Positions 1 to 12,162 of a stretch of 64,000 nucleotides of DNA are shown here, piece by piece. The translations under genes and the position numbers were made by a program. This DNA is from Neodontobutis hainanensis (taxonomy: Eukaryota > Chordata > Actinopteri > Gobiiformes > Odontobutidae): the NCBI GenBank assembly GCA_024349245.1, contig JALDNG010000749.1, positions 27,048 through 91,047 of the forward strand, written 5' to 3'. Numbering within the stretch: the first letter of the stretch is position 1; the number at the start of each line of letters is the position of its first letter. The notes beneath the pieces were generated by a model. That model made no database searches. It worked only from the letters and a program-made list of their open reading frames with translations, and was not told where the DNA came from.

Positions 1-839
1 TCTGTCATTCAATTGAAATTGTAAAAGAAAGGAAATGCTTAACCGCGACTCCGAATTAAATTCATGTGACAAAAACTTAACAGTCAAGAGAGAATTACGA
101 AATTCTAAATTTTGTCCACCAATTTAATTTATAATTACTTGTAAAATATTCAATAGTGTAAATATGCAATGGCTGCCTTTGGAAGAAACGTTAAAGTATT
201 TCAATTTAAGTGTTAACGTCAGCTGCCTTGCACACTAGTAGGTCACTTTAAACTGCTGAGAAAAAACCGTCCGTATTTTGTTTAAATCAGTGTCACTGAT
301 GATAATTCCTTTCTTATACACGTTAGTAGTTTTGAGGGGAAGTAACTTTTATAATTTGTCAACCTATAAATTTAGTTTTTTTCAACCTTTCCAAAACTCT
401 AACAGATTCATTTTCGTTAAAAACATTACCAGTGTACTGTTCGCTGTAAAATAAGCTGTTTCTTTCCAGTAACTTTGTTTCAGATATTTCATGTTCTATA
501 GAAAATTTTACTCTGTATAATCTTTGTCGGAAAGTGTTAGGAAAGGAAATTTTTGTTGAAACCTGTCATCCAACTGTAATAAATTCAAAATAACTATGTC
601 ATGTAACACGACTGCACGAAGATAACTTTCAGCAGGACGACGACGCAAAGCTATTGAAATTGAGACTTCTATCTATGTGACTCAATGTGAAGTTTCTTAC
701 AAAATCCTCATAGATTTTCAGTAACAGAGAGTATTTTTGATTTCTTATATGCATACTGGAACTCTGCATTTAAAATTTCAAAAATGTTTACGAGGTATTC
801 TAATTTGCTGCATCATGTGCATCAACCTAACAAATATAT
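1..839. other. Flank and possible decayed 3' part of the hAT relic
   Basis: No recognisable coding segment. If the hAT relic at 840-1880 was once full length, its C-terminal dimerisation region (hATC) would lie here on the minus strand. I checked part of the minus strand and could not read the usual conserved hATC block, so it is either too eroded or deleted. No terminal inverted repeat or 8-bp target-site duplication was identified by eye. The base composition is slightly less AT-rich than the right half of the window. Confidence 0.3.
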
Positions 840-1880
840 TTTGTTCTTTTTGACTTCCTGAAAAAAGACGAACAAGCTTAGTTCATCTCTTAGCTCGTAA
901 AACCTCTGCAGAACTTTTATTTCAAACAGCTATCTTACATATGGTGCCTCAAAAGTGTTTGATGGCCTGCCCCAATGTCCTTGGAAGACATTTCGAAAAC
1001 TCTGCACTCGAGTGGTCGAACATACAAGTTAACGATCTTAACCAACGATAATTAAGACTGACTAACGATATTTGCCCTGTGTTTAACTTTGCAAATATCT
1101 CCCTGTGAATGACGCAGTGGGTTTTGACAATGTTAGGATTTTTTCGTTTTGTCACAATTGCGAAACCAAGTCTATTTCCTGTCATCGATTGAGCTTTGTC
1201 TGTGCACATAGCTATTCACCATTCCCACATCAAACCATTTTAGACAAAGAACAGTGATATAAATGTGAAGATATCCTCTTTTTTTTCTTTTATCCCTCAA
1301 AAATTGAAATTTCTTAAACATTTTTGTTCCATTTAAAAACATAACGAAGTCCATTTACTACATCTTTCTGCTTATATCTGCAGATTCATCAATCTATATC
1401 CTTAAACATTTGCAGGTCTGAAGAAAATCGTCTAAACTGCTGAGGACACCCTCTGACATCATTTCGATATGCCTAGCACATATGATATTTGAAGGTGATA
1501 TTTTACATTTAACATTCTCTGCATCTTCTCCAAGCATTGTCTTCGCCATATCTTTGCATGGAGGCATTATAAAAACTCCATAATCTTGTGTTGTTTCATT
1601 CTTTCAGTTATAACTCTGAAAACTGAAAAGCTTCGCTTTGTCTGTAAATGAAATAATTTTGGACAAAATACGTGTGCTTCTTCCGCCAATCTAATTCAAT
1701 TTGGAAGTGTCTAATTTTTTCCTGTGTAAGTTTTGTGTTTGGTATGTAGATGAAGTTGCACCATACTTGGTACCGTCGCTTCTTATACAAGAATGTCCAC
1801 GCGTGATACCCATAACAGTTTTGGAATCCCTTGCTTCTAAATACGTGTAAATTCATAAGTTTTATAACACTCTTGGTCAC
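840..1880 (-). pseudogene. Decayed hAT transposase (ZBED5/SCAND3/GTF2IRD2-like)
   Basis: On the minus strand, successive frames give the transposase in its normal order. At 1608-1880 there is a degenerate BED-type zinc-finger region, with VWCNF followed by KLTQEKIRHF. At about 1394-1595 there is a segment containing MPPCKDMAKTMLGEDAE and ISPSNIICARHIEMM, ending near IDESAD; this matches the region leading into the catalytic DESTD block. At 949-1209 lies CTDKAQSMTGNRLGF...NPNIVKTHCVIHRE, equivalent to the CTDGA-SM-G...THC-IHRE signature of the family. At about 860-917 lies KVLQRFYELRDELSLF, matching the block after the RW motif. The segments are in different frames with stops between them, including TAG at 1394-1396, so the gene is dead. 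In life the protein cuts and pastes its own element. The family assignment is firm; the element boundaries are not seen. Confidence 0.85.
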
Positions 1881-2970
1881 ATAGAATAACTTTCATAAAC
1901 AAATAATGACACTGTTACATGTATTTTCATTTTAGCCTATTTCCCTGCTAGCGTTAGGACTTTTTTTGACGATTTTCGTAAAATGTTGTCATTTAAGATA
2001 AAAAACATAAATATATTTGTATCAAATTAACTTCATATTTTATGAAATCTAGACTGAAACAACAAAGTAGTCACGCTTTAGCAGTGATTGCTGGCTAGAG
2101 TCCTTGATAAAATTATGTTATACTCCAGAGAATATAGAACATGATCCATTGAAAGAAATGAAGCTAAATCCAACAAAATAAATTGTTATGGTGTGCTACT
2201 GTACAGCAGACATTTTGAAGTGATATTTTTTTCGAATTAAATTGTATTTGTGAATAATTTAATGTTTAATCCCATTATAAGGATATAAAATTATGCTCTG
2301 ATAAATTTCTTTTAGTTTTAATATAACACCTTTATAATTTGACAATTTTTTACATTTTTCTAAGGCTCGTATATTAAGACGCACTGGCATAAATATATTT
2401 AACCATATTAACTTCGAATAGCAACATAATATGAGAAATTTTTATTTTGAATTTAAGACAAAAAAATTGATGATTTTGAGAATATGATCGGAGGTGCATT
2501 TAGATTGTTTAAGCAAACATTTGCAGATATAAAATCTTTGTAAACCACATCAAAAAATGAATTTTTATGTTAATTAGGCACGCTTTTACCAATTTTCTGA
2601 CCAAGATGAAATTTTTTAGAACTTATTTGTTCCCGATCAGGGAAGGTTATGTATCATTAAATTAAAAGCCATCTTTTTTTCATATAGAGGTGTGTATATG
2701 GCCTGCTTTCTCGTTGAAAAATCTTCTGATTTATGCGCATTTTCACAAGATGGAAAAACGTAGAATAGAGAGTAAAACAGCACTTAAAAACATTGATTTT
2801 TTCATAACAAGTTTTTCTACGATCTTTATAACTGCTTCTTTGTTCTTTTCATTCTATTTTATTCGACTTTGAATTTTAAGTACACTTTTTATAAATATGA
2901 ACTCGATATAAATATGACTTAAAATAAAAAAATTAATTGATTTGAATGAATTTATAACGCTTAGTCTCAG
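1881..2970. other. Non-coding, nothing recognised
   Basis: AT-rich sequence. An open stretch at 2690-2872 on the plus strand starts with GTG, is lysine- and phenylalanine-rich, and looks like chance. No splice-bounded exon, RNA gene or repeat was recognised. Confidence 0.4.
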
Positions 2971-3057
2971 GCAATGCTTGGTACTATTCGCCATTTGATT
3001 AATAGAGGCGAAATTAATGGTACCAGAAATGATGATACTAATGACAACTTTGAATGA
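2971..3057 (+). CDS. Possible terminal exon, unknown protein
   Basis: After a possible splice acceptor (ctcag, ending at 2970) a 29-codon frame runs to TGA at 3055-3057. It contains AMLGTIRHLINRGEING and an acidic asparagine/aspartate-rich end (NDDTNDNFE). The patch is richer in GC than its surroundings. The same bases also form an imperfect inverted repeat (2978-2992 against 3007-3025), so a structured non-coding element is an alternative. I do not recognise a family. No upstream partner exon was identified and the polypyrimidine tract is poor. Confidence 0.2.
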   Translation, partial: AMLGTIRHLINRGEINGTRNDDTNDNFE

Positions 3058-5875
3058 AGAAAGATATTTTATTTGAAACTAAAAATAATAAAAATAGAAG
3101 AATAAAATTAAGGCAGGCCATAAAACATAAGAATAAAACACTAAAAATATTTAATTATGTAAATTTCTACAGATATCTGAATGATAAACTTTACTAAAAC
3201 TATATTTTAGACGTTTCTCGGTTAGGTATTGAAAAAACCATTTTTTCATAGCTATTTATAAAGATAAAAATAGTTTGGTTTTATCTGAATAGTTAATGGT
3301 AAAGAATTTTATAAATTTTATAAGATAATTAAAAAGAGGGGCTTTCTTTTCGCAAAATAACTATTTCAGCACTGCCTAAAATTTTTGGGGTCAACATACT
3401 GATATAAATGATTTTCAGCCATCGTTTCATTAGACCTTTTTTTATTTTATACCTAAAATTTTAAAATTTCGATCCTAAATAACTTGTAGTTTGCCTGTAA
3501 TTGTCACAAAATTCTGAAAACTTAAACATTAAATAAAATTATTTTATTCAGCTATAAGTGAAAAAGAGACGTTAACAATCTTAAAAATTCATATGCAACT
3601 CATAGATAACTTTTTGGAAGATTTTCAGAATTTTCCACGGTATCATAATAATTCGTGTTAACTAATTCTGTAAACAAAATAGAATAATTTTCATTGAAGT
3701 AAAAGATTTAAACGATGAAATTTTGTTTTCTTAATCTTTGAATTTTAAATATTTATTAAAAATTTCAAAGTTATTCAAAACTTTTGAACAAAAATTATAA
3801 TTGATTTTATAAAGTTATCAAAGATCGAACTAATTTTGAATCGAAATTTTATAAACCGTTTCAGATCCATTTCTATGTTCAAAGATGATAAAATATATTA
3901 AAAAGATTTAATCATGAATTATTTTTGATTGAGAATTGTGAAATATACTCTTCATTTTCATATTTATATTTTCATAATTTTATCGTAATTTAATTTATAA
4001 TATTCGTTTTTAAAAAGAGTTAAAAAAGAAAAATGTCATGAAATTCAAAACGCAGGACGTTTTTTTTTAATATGAAAGTTTTTTCAACACAAATGATGAT
4101 TGAACTCACTTATAATTTTACTTTTTATTTATAAAATAATTATTTCCTTAAATCTTCAAAAACGTGAAACAAAACTTAACAAGTAACTTCAGATTCCCAG
4201 CTATTGAATATTCAACTTCTTCAATCTTAATTGTTGCAAAGTAGAAGTGAATTCAAATTAATTTCATTTTTCAATATTTTATCTTTATTTGCTTCCTTGT
4301 CTCAATGTATCTAACTGGTATGATTTTCACATTTAAAAATCAATGAAAGTTTAAAAATCTCTTATTCTAAATACTATGTTAAAACTAAGATATCGAATAT
4401 TTTAAGATACATACTTATTCAGAAAACTTTTACCTCATATATTCCTGTACATATCTATAATTCCAATAAATTTAATGTTAGCCTTTTTTTGTGTTAACTT
4501 GACAAAAAGTAAAACTCAAAAAAATCAATTTCATGTATGTGGTAGGAAATTATCCTGAACTGAAATATAAGTTCAGTTATATTTCCTTAACATACTGATG
4601 ATGCAGATATGAGGTTTAACTGTAAATTATTAAGATTCGTACCTTCAACCAAAAATGGTTGGAAGATCAATCTGATGAATATATATATGATATTGAAAAA
4701 TATAAAATTTACAGCTTTTGGTTTCTTGTGGAAAGAATATCAAAAAATTTTATTTTTGAAATAAATAATAAAAAGAATATTATATTTTTCACTTAATTTA
4801 AAATTTAAAAACCCAAACTTTAATTTTAAAACTTATCTTTTTTGATATAATCTACGAAATGCATCAAAATTTTAAATATTTCATTTATGAGATGGAATTA
4901 AAAATTATCACATGCCATGCAGCGTTTTAGAGGATGTGTTTAGAATAATTTTAATAGTTAAAAAAAAATATTTATTTTTCATTTTGTCTCAAAATACAAA
5001 AAAGCCACACTTTTGAAAGAATCGTTAAACATCAAAAATAATGTTAACTTTTAATTATAAACTCTTAAAATTTGGATATAATCAACCAAAATAATAAAAT
5101 AATTAACCAATATATTCTTATTGAAAAAAATATGTTAACGTTTATATCTGAACCCATAAATCTAATAATTGAAGGATTTTTACGAATTATTTTGTCGTGA
5201 ATCAAGTGTAACAAATTTATCATATAAATACTTCAACATTAAAATTTTAACTTGGTTCCGTTTGTTGTGAAGGCCAATCTATAATCTTAATGCTTTAAAA
5301 TCCCGTAAAAACTGCTCAAAAATAGACAAAACTTTTAATTTTTTAACAATTTAGCAATCTGACAGTGGAATGGTTAATGGACTTTAAAGAGGAGGCAGAG
5401 AGTTTAAATTCCAAAAGCTTCGATTAAAAAAATTCAGTTTTTTAAGATATGATTAATTTTGCGTTTAGTATACGAATTGTATCATCAACTGATGGATCTC
5501 TAATCTCATAAATTTCCTTGTTTTACAATCAAAAATTCATGAGATATATCATTTACGATATCGCTCTTAGTTTATGCCATCGCAGGATGAGATAAAATTA
5601 CTCGAATGTAAGACTAAATTTTTGGTAAATTATGACAGGTATATCGCTTTGTGAATAATTTAAAATTTATTGGTGGTAAAACTAATAAATTTAGAATTAA
5701 AATGCATCTAAAACCAAATCCTTCACGTATAAAACTCGACCGAAACTGTATTTTTAAATATTTCAAAAAATAAATAGAACTGTCGTGAAGTCGAATGAAT
5801 ACTGAATTTCATTTAAGCCTCATATCATGAGAATCAAAATAAAACCTTGTGTTATCTACATACATATTTTTATAG
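3058..5875. other. AT-rich non-coding stretch
   Basis: No coding pattern, RNA gene or mobile element recognised. The only small structure noted is a perfect 7-bp hairpin at 4558-4578 (AACTGAA / TTCAGTT around a 7-nt loop). Confidence 0.4.
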
Positions 5876-5954
5876 CTTCCACTTTAACCTCATACTCGTG
5901 GCCTTAGCCAGTTCATTGGGTATGTTTATTCAAGGACAAATTCTTGTGTTCTGA
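5876..5954 (+). CDS. Possible exon with one membrane helix
   Basis: A patch of unusually high GC follows an acceptor-like tttttatag. Read from 5876 with one leading base it gives a hydrophobic stretch, FNLILVALASSLGMFIQG, that looks like one transmembrane helix before a TGA at 5952-5954. The shape (aliphatic run, then SLG-F--G) weakly recalls the first helix of SLC2A sugar transporters. The next residues do not continue that match, so it may be chance or a decayed copy. Confidence 0.15.
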
Positions 5955-6034
5955 GTATAATCTGGCGAGATGTTCGACTTAATTCAACGCGTCTTCTTTT
6001 TTAAGTTACTTAAAATGTACTTTCGTTCTAAGAG

Positions 6035-6063
6035 TATATAAAACCAAGATGAATGAATCAGAT
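6035..6063 (+). promoter_or_regulatory. Candidate TATA box plus initiator
   Basis: TATATAAAACC begins at 6035 and a TCAGAT initiator-like motif is at 6058-6063, with its A 25 bp from the first T of the TATA box. An E-box CACGTG lies at 6092-6097. Spacing and strand suit an animal core promoter. No convincing first exon follows, and TATA-like words are common in AT-rich DNA. Confidence 0.2.
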
Positions 6064-6097
6064 TTTTAAATCATCAAGTCTGCTTTCTTCTCACGTG

Positions 6098-9000
6098 TTC
6101 TGACAGATAATTATTTTACATCATCATAACGACGATTCGAATGGGCTCAGATGATCATTTTGATGTCAATATTTTTATAACTAACTTTATTTTTTCTTTC
6201 TGTCTCCTGATAATATCTTTTATAGAAAGAGAGGGGTGTTTTATTTCAAAAAACTTACTCAAAATTTCTCCGTTAACAGGAACCTCTTATAATTGTTAGA
6301 GTAACGTACGAAAATAAGAAGTTCGCATTTTGGCATGTTTGTTAAGTATTTTGTAAATTACATTTTCTACTAACATATTCTGATAAATTTTAAGGGTGCT
6401 AATTCATAAATATTCAATTCTTTATTTTGTTTTATATTATAAATTCAACGAGATTTAGCATCTCTACTATCTTCTCCTGAGGTCAAAAATTTTTTTAAAG
6501 TATTTATTCCCAGACTCTCAGATGATATTTTTGTTACAAGAATCAGATATGAATTAAAATGAAGCGGATGCGTAATATACTTGAATGAAATCATGAAAAG
6601 TTCAATGTTAGTTCGGGAAAAATATTGGTGCTATTTTCTAATTTTTATAAAGTCTGATCTGAAAATATATTACATTATTTAACATGGAAAGTTTTGAAAT
6701 TTATAAATATTGTAGATCTTTGAGAGACTTCTCCTTCTTATTTGTCAAGAAGACCCATCTATGAAGGAAATAATGTTTATAAGTCAATATATTTTCATTT
6801 ATTCCCAAGTATCAAAATTTCTTATGATCTTCAGATGACTAGACAGGCCAAATATTTGCACTTATTTAAGAAAGTGAGAAGATCACAGGTAGATTTATAG
6901 TTTAATTAAAATTTTTTGATGAATTTATTGGCTTTTTTTAATCTCTATATCAATATCCCAATGATGTATTTTTCGATTACATCCTCAAATCTAGTTTATC
7001 CATCTAATTGTAACGTTTATATCATCTAGCTGACAACAAAGATACCTTTGAACAAGCATGTAGGATACTTAGTCATTGGAACTCTGCATTAATGACAGTA
7101 TCCATAGTTTATTTGTCTAAAATCAATATCGACTAGACTCGACTGAAAGAAAAATAATAATTTGATCATGAAGACATTGGTATAATATTGATATATAATT
7201 CATAGATTTACGATTGATACGAGCGCCAACGATTTTAAATCAAATAAGCACAGAGGTGAACTCGGTTAAATCTAAGAATAATCCCTAATATCATTTGAAG
7301 TGAATACATTAGAAATTGAATTTATTCAGTCGAGATAAAAATAAGGCATTTTCTCAAAATTCATTTTCATTCAAAATAAGCTGGATCTGGATGAATAACA
7401 AAAATTTCACTGATTTTAAACGCTAAAATCGGTTTCAGAATTTCATGAATTGACGAATCGTTATAAAATTTTAGAAGTGGGTTTTATTCGACAGCACTTG
7501 ATTTTACAAACAACTTCAATCATATTCCTGTTCTAAAATATGAACCAGCATTTTTACTCAACAAGGCTGTTATCAAATTAAACTCGAGCCCTATAATCTT
7601 TTTTAAGTTTATCATTATATTTTTAACAACTGTGTCTGAAATTATTTTTATAACTACACACTATCGTTTTTCACATCTAAAAAGTACCATGGAAATTGTT
7701 AAAATAGATGAAAACTTATCGCTCAAGCAAGGATTTTGATTCAAAATTTATCTATCCGTCACTTAATCGTAGCAAGAAATAGAGTAATACTTGTTTCAAA
7801 TAATACTAAACTTGAAATAAATAGCATAATTTTTAAAAAAATACATAAAACATGAAATTAAAATTTGCAAATAGGAATATTTCTACGTTTATTTCAAAAT
7901 TTATTCTCATTTCGATGAGCCATTTGAATTGAGGAAAATTTTTCTGTTAATTCCTCCACATTTATCTGATGTAGCTCTTAAAATTTTACCATGATTAACC
8001 TTCTTAATTTCTTTTTATTCTTCAACTGTGGTGAATTTCCAAGTTTTTAAAAACTGGTATGAGATTTTTAAATTGGGAGTTTGATGCTAAATATTTCATC
8101 CTGTTTCCTGCGAATTTTTCCTCTTCGAACAGACAAAGATAATTGTGAATTAATGCGTTATCCAAAATCAAAATTAGAATGAAATACCTTTGCTTTTGTA
8201 ATATTTCGTAATTTCCCTGATATACGTACTGAAATCTATATCAGTTATAACACACTCTTAAATCTTGTCAAACACAATTGCATGTTTATTCATTGCAACA
8301 TTAGAAGACATATTTCCGCGAAACATAAACAGTTCACAAATTCCACTACGCCAAAGAGAACTTAGATGAAAAAAATCACTTCCTGGGTGTTAAGAAGCAT
8401 CAACAGTCAGGTATCAAACAGAAAAATTCAAAAATGTCTCCGGAGATTCCAGTTTATTTTTTTAAATATCACATCGGTTTCAGCTCTGAAAAACTGTATC
8501 TAAGTACCCAATTAGACGTACCTTTTCAAAAACATATAATTTAAAACCCTCATCACTTTAAGCTTATTCGGAATTATATGTTCAGTTTTCAAATACTTTT
8601 GACAATAGTGTGAAAATTGAATATTTTTGATTTAATATTGATGTTTTGGCTGACACTAAATAATCTGACTTTTTCAGCATAATTTGTCGAAGATCATCAT
8701 TTACTTGTGATTTCTTTTGTTAAAATCTTTTATTTTCGACTCAACATAATATTTTCTGGTTGTGCTTTTCGTGTGATAGATCTTGGTTGTTAAAGTTTTC
8801 GACAATTTCATCTGTTTCATTTGTATCACTTTCTTGATTTGTTTAGTCTTTTTTGAATCTTTGATTGGTGTTTGGATCAAAAATAAATTTAAACTTATTA
8901 ATTCATAAAAATGTTTCAAAATTAACTTTAATTGACAATTTTATTTTCAATTGATGCTTTTTTATTATGAGAATTACGTCTTAGATGGTAACGAATACTC

Positions 9001-9175
9001 AATTGAGTTCAAAGATTATTTTATTAATCTAACAATATAATATACTTCTCTCTCTCTTAATCCTTCAAAAAAGTTAAAATTATGAAAATTCATCAAATGA
9101 TAATGATTGCTTGTGATAGTGAAGAATTCGAGCAATACTTCCTTTTGAAACATTATTGATTTGAATTTTTGACCG
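6098..9175. other. AT-rich non-coding stretch
   Basis: No gene recognised on either strand. The open stretch at 8701-8919 (minus) is a low-complexity lysine/threonine run and looks like chance. Confidence 0.4.
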
Positions 9176-10083
9176 TTGTATGGTGACAACTTGTTGAAGA
9201 GTTTTGAAATATCACAGTTTTTAATCGTTATACGTGAGAGTAGACAACACGTAATCGTACATTTTACAGGTACTGAACTCAAGAAAAAATCAATGATGTT
9301 TGCAAAAATAAAGGTTATTTATTTTGTGGTTAGAATAGAAATTTGTGCGTATGTAAATTCAAATCAGATTTATCTGATACCAGTTGACATAATGTTGGAA
9401 GTATTCTTATGTTTATGGTATAACCCTTTGAGCAAAAAAATATTGCGATTTGAGAAAATAATGCTGATATGTCAATGTTCCAACAAATGTTGAAAGATTT
9501 AACGATCTTTCTAAAAGGCTACATTAACTCGCATAAAAGTGTTGTCTCAAATTTAGTTTTTCTAGATTCAGTCAAAAATAACTTACTAGTTCAATTTAAA
9601 GATACAAAATTATCATTTAAATCGAAATTTAATAAGAGTGTAAAAATGGTGTCCTGTTGAAGAGGCTATTTGAATCAAGAATGCCGAAGTGCTGGGAACA
9701 TAGGTATTTATAATTGCAATAAATTAGAAATATATGTTACTTCTGCGGTACCCAAGTTGACATTAAGAATGAAAATTTAAAAAGGGCCAAATTTGTTTTG
9801 ATCATTGTTGGTAAGGCCACCTTATGTCACGAGGAACTTCTCACGGATTAGAAGCTATGGAAATACCAAAGATGTTCTTAAACCTAGCTTCAATCATCAT
9901 TTTTATTTTTTTAATCTCGGTTATTTTTGCTTTAAAAATATCCCGTTTAGATTTGAAGTTAACATAGTTTTTGCTATTAGAGTTGGAAGGAATGTACGCC
10001 ATCTTTCAAAAGCTAAATTGGAAAATAAAATCACAATTAATTACATTCAAACTGAATTCAAGTATCGTTCTTTTCTTTTCTAG
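9176..10083 (+). other. Three successive open stretches, unknown
   Basis: Three plus-strand open stretches (9176-9493, 9469-9660, 9805-10083) follow one another in two frames. That is a higher density than in neighbouring sequence and could mean a decayed gene. No motif or family is recognised in any of them, and codon content is AT-driven. On the minus strand the frame over 9016-9282 is also open. I treat this as unassigned. Confidence 0.12.
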
Positions 10084-11910
10084 ACTTGTGAAAATTTAAT
10101 TTTTCCAATTTAAGGAATTCAGACAAGGCAGGCAGAAATTGCGATTTTATCCTCTAAAATGATCAATTTTAAAGATTAACCATCACAAATAAACTTTAAT
10201 CAAGGGGTGTGTATTCAGCTGCAAGTTTATGACATTTTCGTTTCACTATATGATCGTTCTTCTTTTTTTATTGCGCTTTTTCAAAGAACGATATAACAAG
10301 TATAAACGAAAATACTAACGATTTTTGCAATGAAAGGACATTATCGTTTGGAAGAAGAAAAGAATTGATCTGATTTGAAAAATTCAGAAAACGATGTGTG
10401 TATGAGCGAAAGTTATTTTGCCAATTATACACCTTAAATAACGGTCTGATTAGACATGAATCGACCTCTTAAATATGAAAGAATAGCGCAGATATATTTT
10501 ATAACAGTTTCTTTATCTAGTGATATGCTATATCTCGAATTGAATACATATTTTAATGTTTATCAATAATGAGATACTCCATATAGATTTGAAAGTATTA
10601 TGGATTTTACTGAAGGTAAATAATATGAACGACCTTGCTGAAGATCTACACATATCAGGAATCTCAAATATTAGATTTACATTTTAATTGTCTTTATTTC
10701 ATGTTAATTCGTGTCATACTTTTGATAATATCTTAAACAACATTCCGATGGTGACTTTTTATCATGACAAAACATTATCGACATGACATACTGACCAAGA
10801 TCATAAAAAGAGGAATGATAAATGTTGTTATAATTTACCAAGTGGCTTAAAGATAAAAACGAAAAATTTTCCTAAATATGTCATGTTTTACTTAAAAATG
10901 GAAAACGATTGTGAGGTCAAATGTAAATGTTATTGAGTTAATGTTACAATCTGTAGATATTAAGGAAGCCTGAAGATTTCTAAATTTTAATAATTTTCAA
11001 ATTATTCATATTTTGAAACTTATCGACAATCCTTTAACCAAAGAGTGTTCTCCGCAAAATGAAGCGGTCAGATATCAAGAATCATTAATAATTACATCAC
11101 TCGTCATCAAAAGGAACTTGCTATCGATTATTTTAAATTAAAAATGAACTAAAACATAGTTTTACTTTTCGGATACGGTCCTTTTATCTTCTTGTGATTT
11201 TTAGTAAGCGTAAAAAATGATAAAACATTTTGTATCTTGATTTCAGAAAACGCTGAAAAAATATATTCGGAAATCAAATATGAAGCCAAAGGATTATTTA
11301 CACTTCCGACATTTGTTATGATGTACTTTGAAAAAAAATAGTCTTAAATATATATGAGATAACACTCAAGTGTATATTCACAATATACCAACAAAATATT
11401 TTCAAACTAGTGAGATTTTTATGATTTATTTATGCAACTATCGGTTTTCTTAACTCGACATAAATTTAAACCTGGTTGACTTTTAAGTTTGTTTGTTGTT
11501 TAAAAGGATACGTTAAAAGAGGTTCAGGAGTTTCTTAGTAAGCAATGAATGTTATTTAAGGTTATGTGGTCATAACCTATACAATTCGGAACCTATCGTT
11601 TCGCTCGCATGGCGATATTGAATAAAATAAGCTGGGTTGTGTCATTATATGAAGATATCTTAACCCAGTATTTATCCAGGGATCTAAAGATTCATAAGAT
11701 CACAGTTTTGTATCCCTCTTTAAAATGTTCAAGAAGAACATCAGAAATTTAAATTAAAATAGGACCACCAGAATATGTTTCTGAATGCTTAGCAGAAAGT
11801 AACTGAAAATTTTGGTATACTTGTCTTAAATGTAGGTTTATAGTTTTATTTGTGTTTACGATTAAGTATAAATCCCCTTTTCGAGAACAAAATAGAATAC
11901 ATCCTCAAAA
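10084..11910. other. Non-coding, one small hairpin
   Basis: No coding pattern. A perfect 8-bp hairpin at 11559-11578 (AGGTTATG / CATAACCT with a 4-nt loop TGGT) is the only structure noted. Confidence 0.4.
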
Positions 11911-12162
11911 ATGTTTTGTTTTCTTGCAGGTATGAGTTCAACCTATAAGTGCACATTTCGAACGAAGTTTAATTTTATTTTACATCCTTCGATAAAGGTA
12001 TGTTTAAATAGGTTCTACCGTTCCACGCCAGAGCCCTTTTCGATACCCTTGTCCTTTTACAGAAATAGAATATCGAGTGGTATGGAACATTCACCTTCTC
12101 CTTGGCCCACTAGAGCAACCATAACTCTGCGGTATCGATTCTGTGGCCTCAATAATCAGTGA
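11911..12162 (+). other. GC-richer island, possible exon(s), unknown
   Basis: This 250-bp island stands out by GC. On the plus strand it is open over 83 codons from ATG, crosses an acceptor-like ttttcttgcag ending near 11930 and a donor-like AAAG|gtatgt near 11998, and ends with TITLRYRFCGLNNQ. The minus strand of 12000-12160 also gives protein-like pieces (for example RVMVALVGQGEGECSIP) interrupted by stops. I cannot decide the strand and recognise no family; a decayed mobile element or an exon are both possible. Confidence 0.2.

Noticed and set aside
949..1354. Two separate small genes on the minus strand (949-1209 and 1172-1354)
   Set aside because: They are adjacent frames of the same decayed hAT transposase, joined by a frameshift near 1200.
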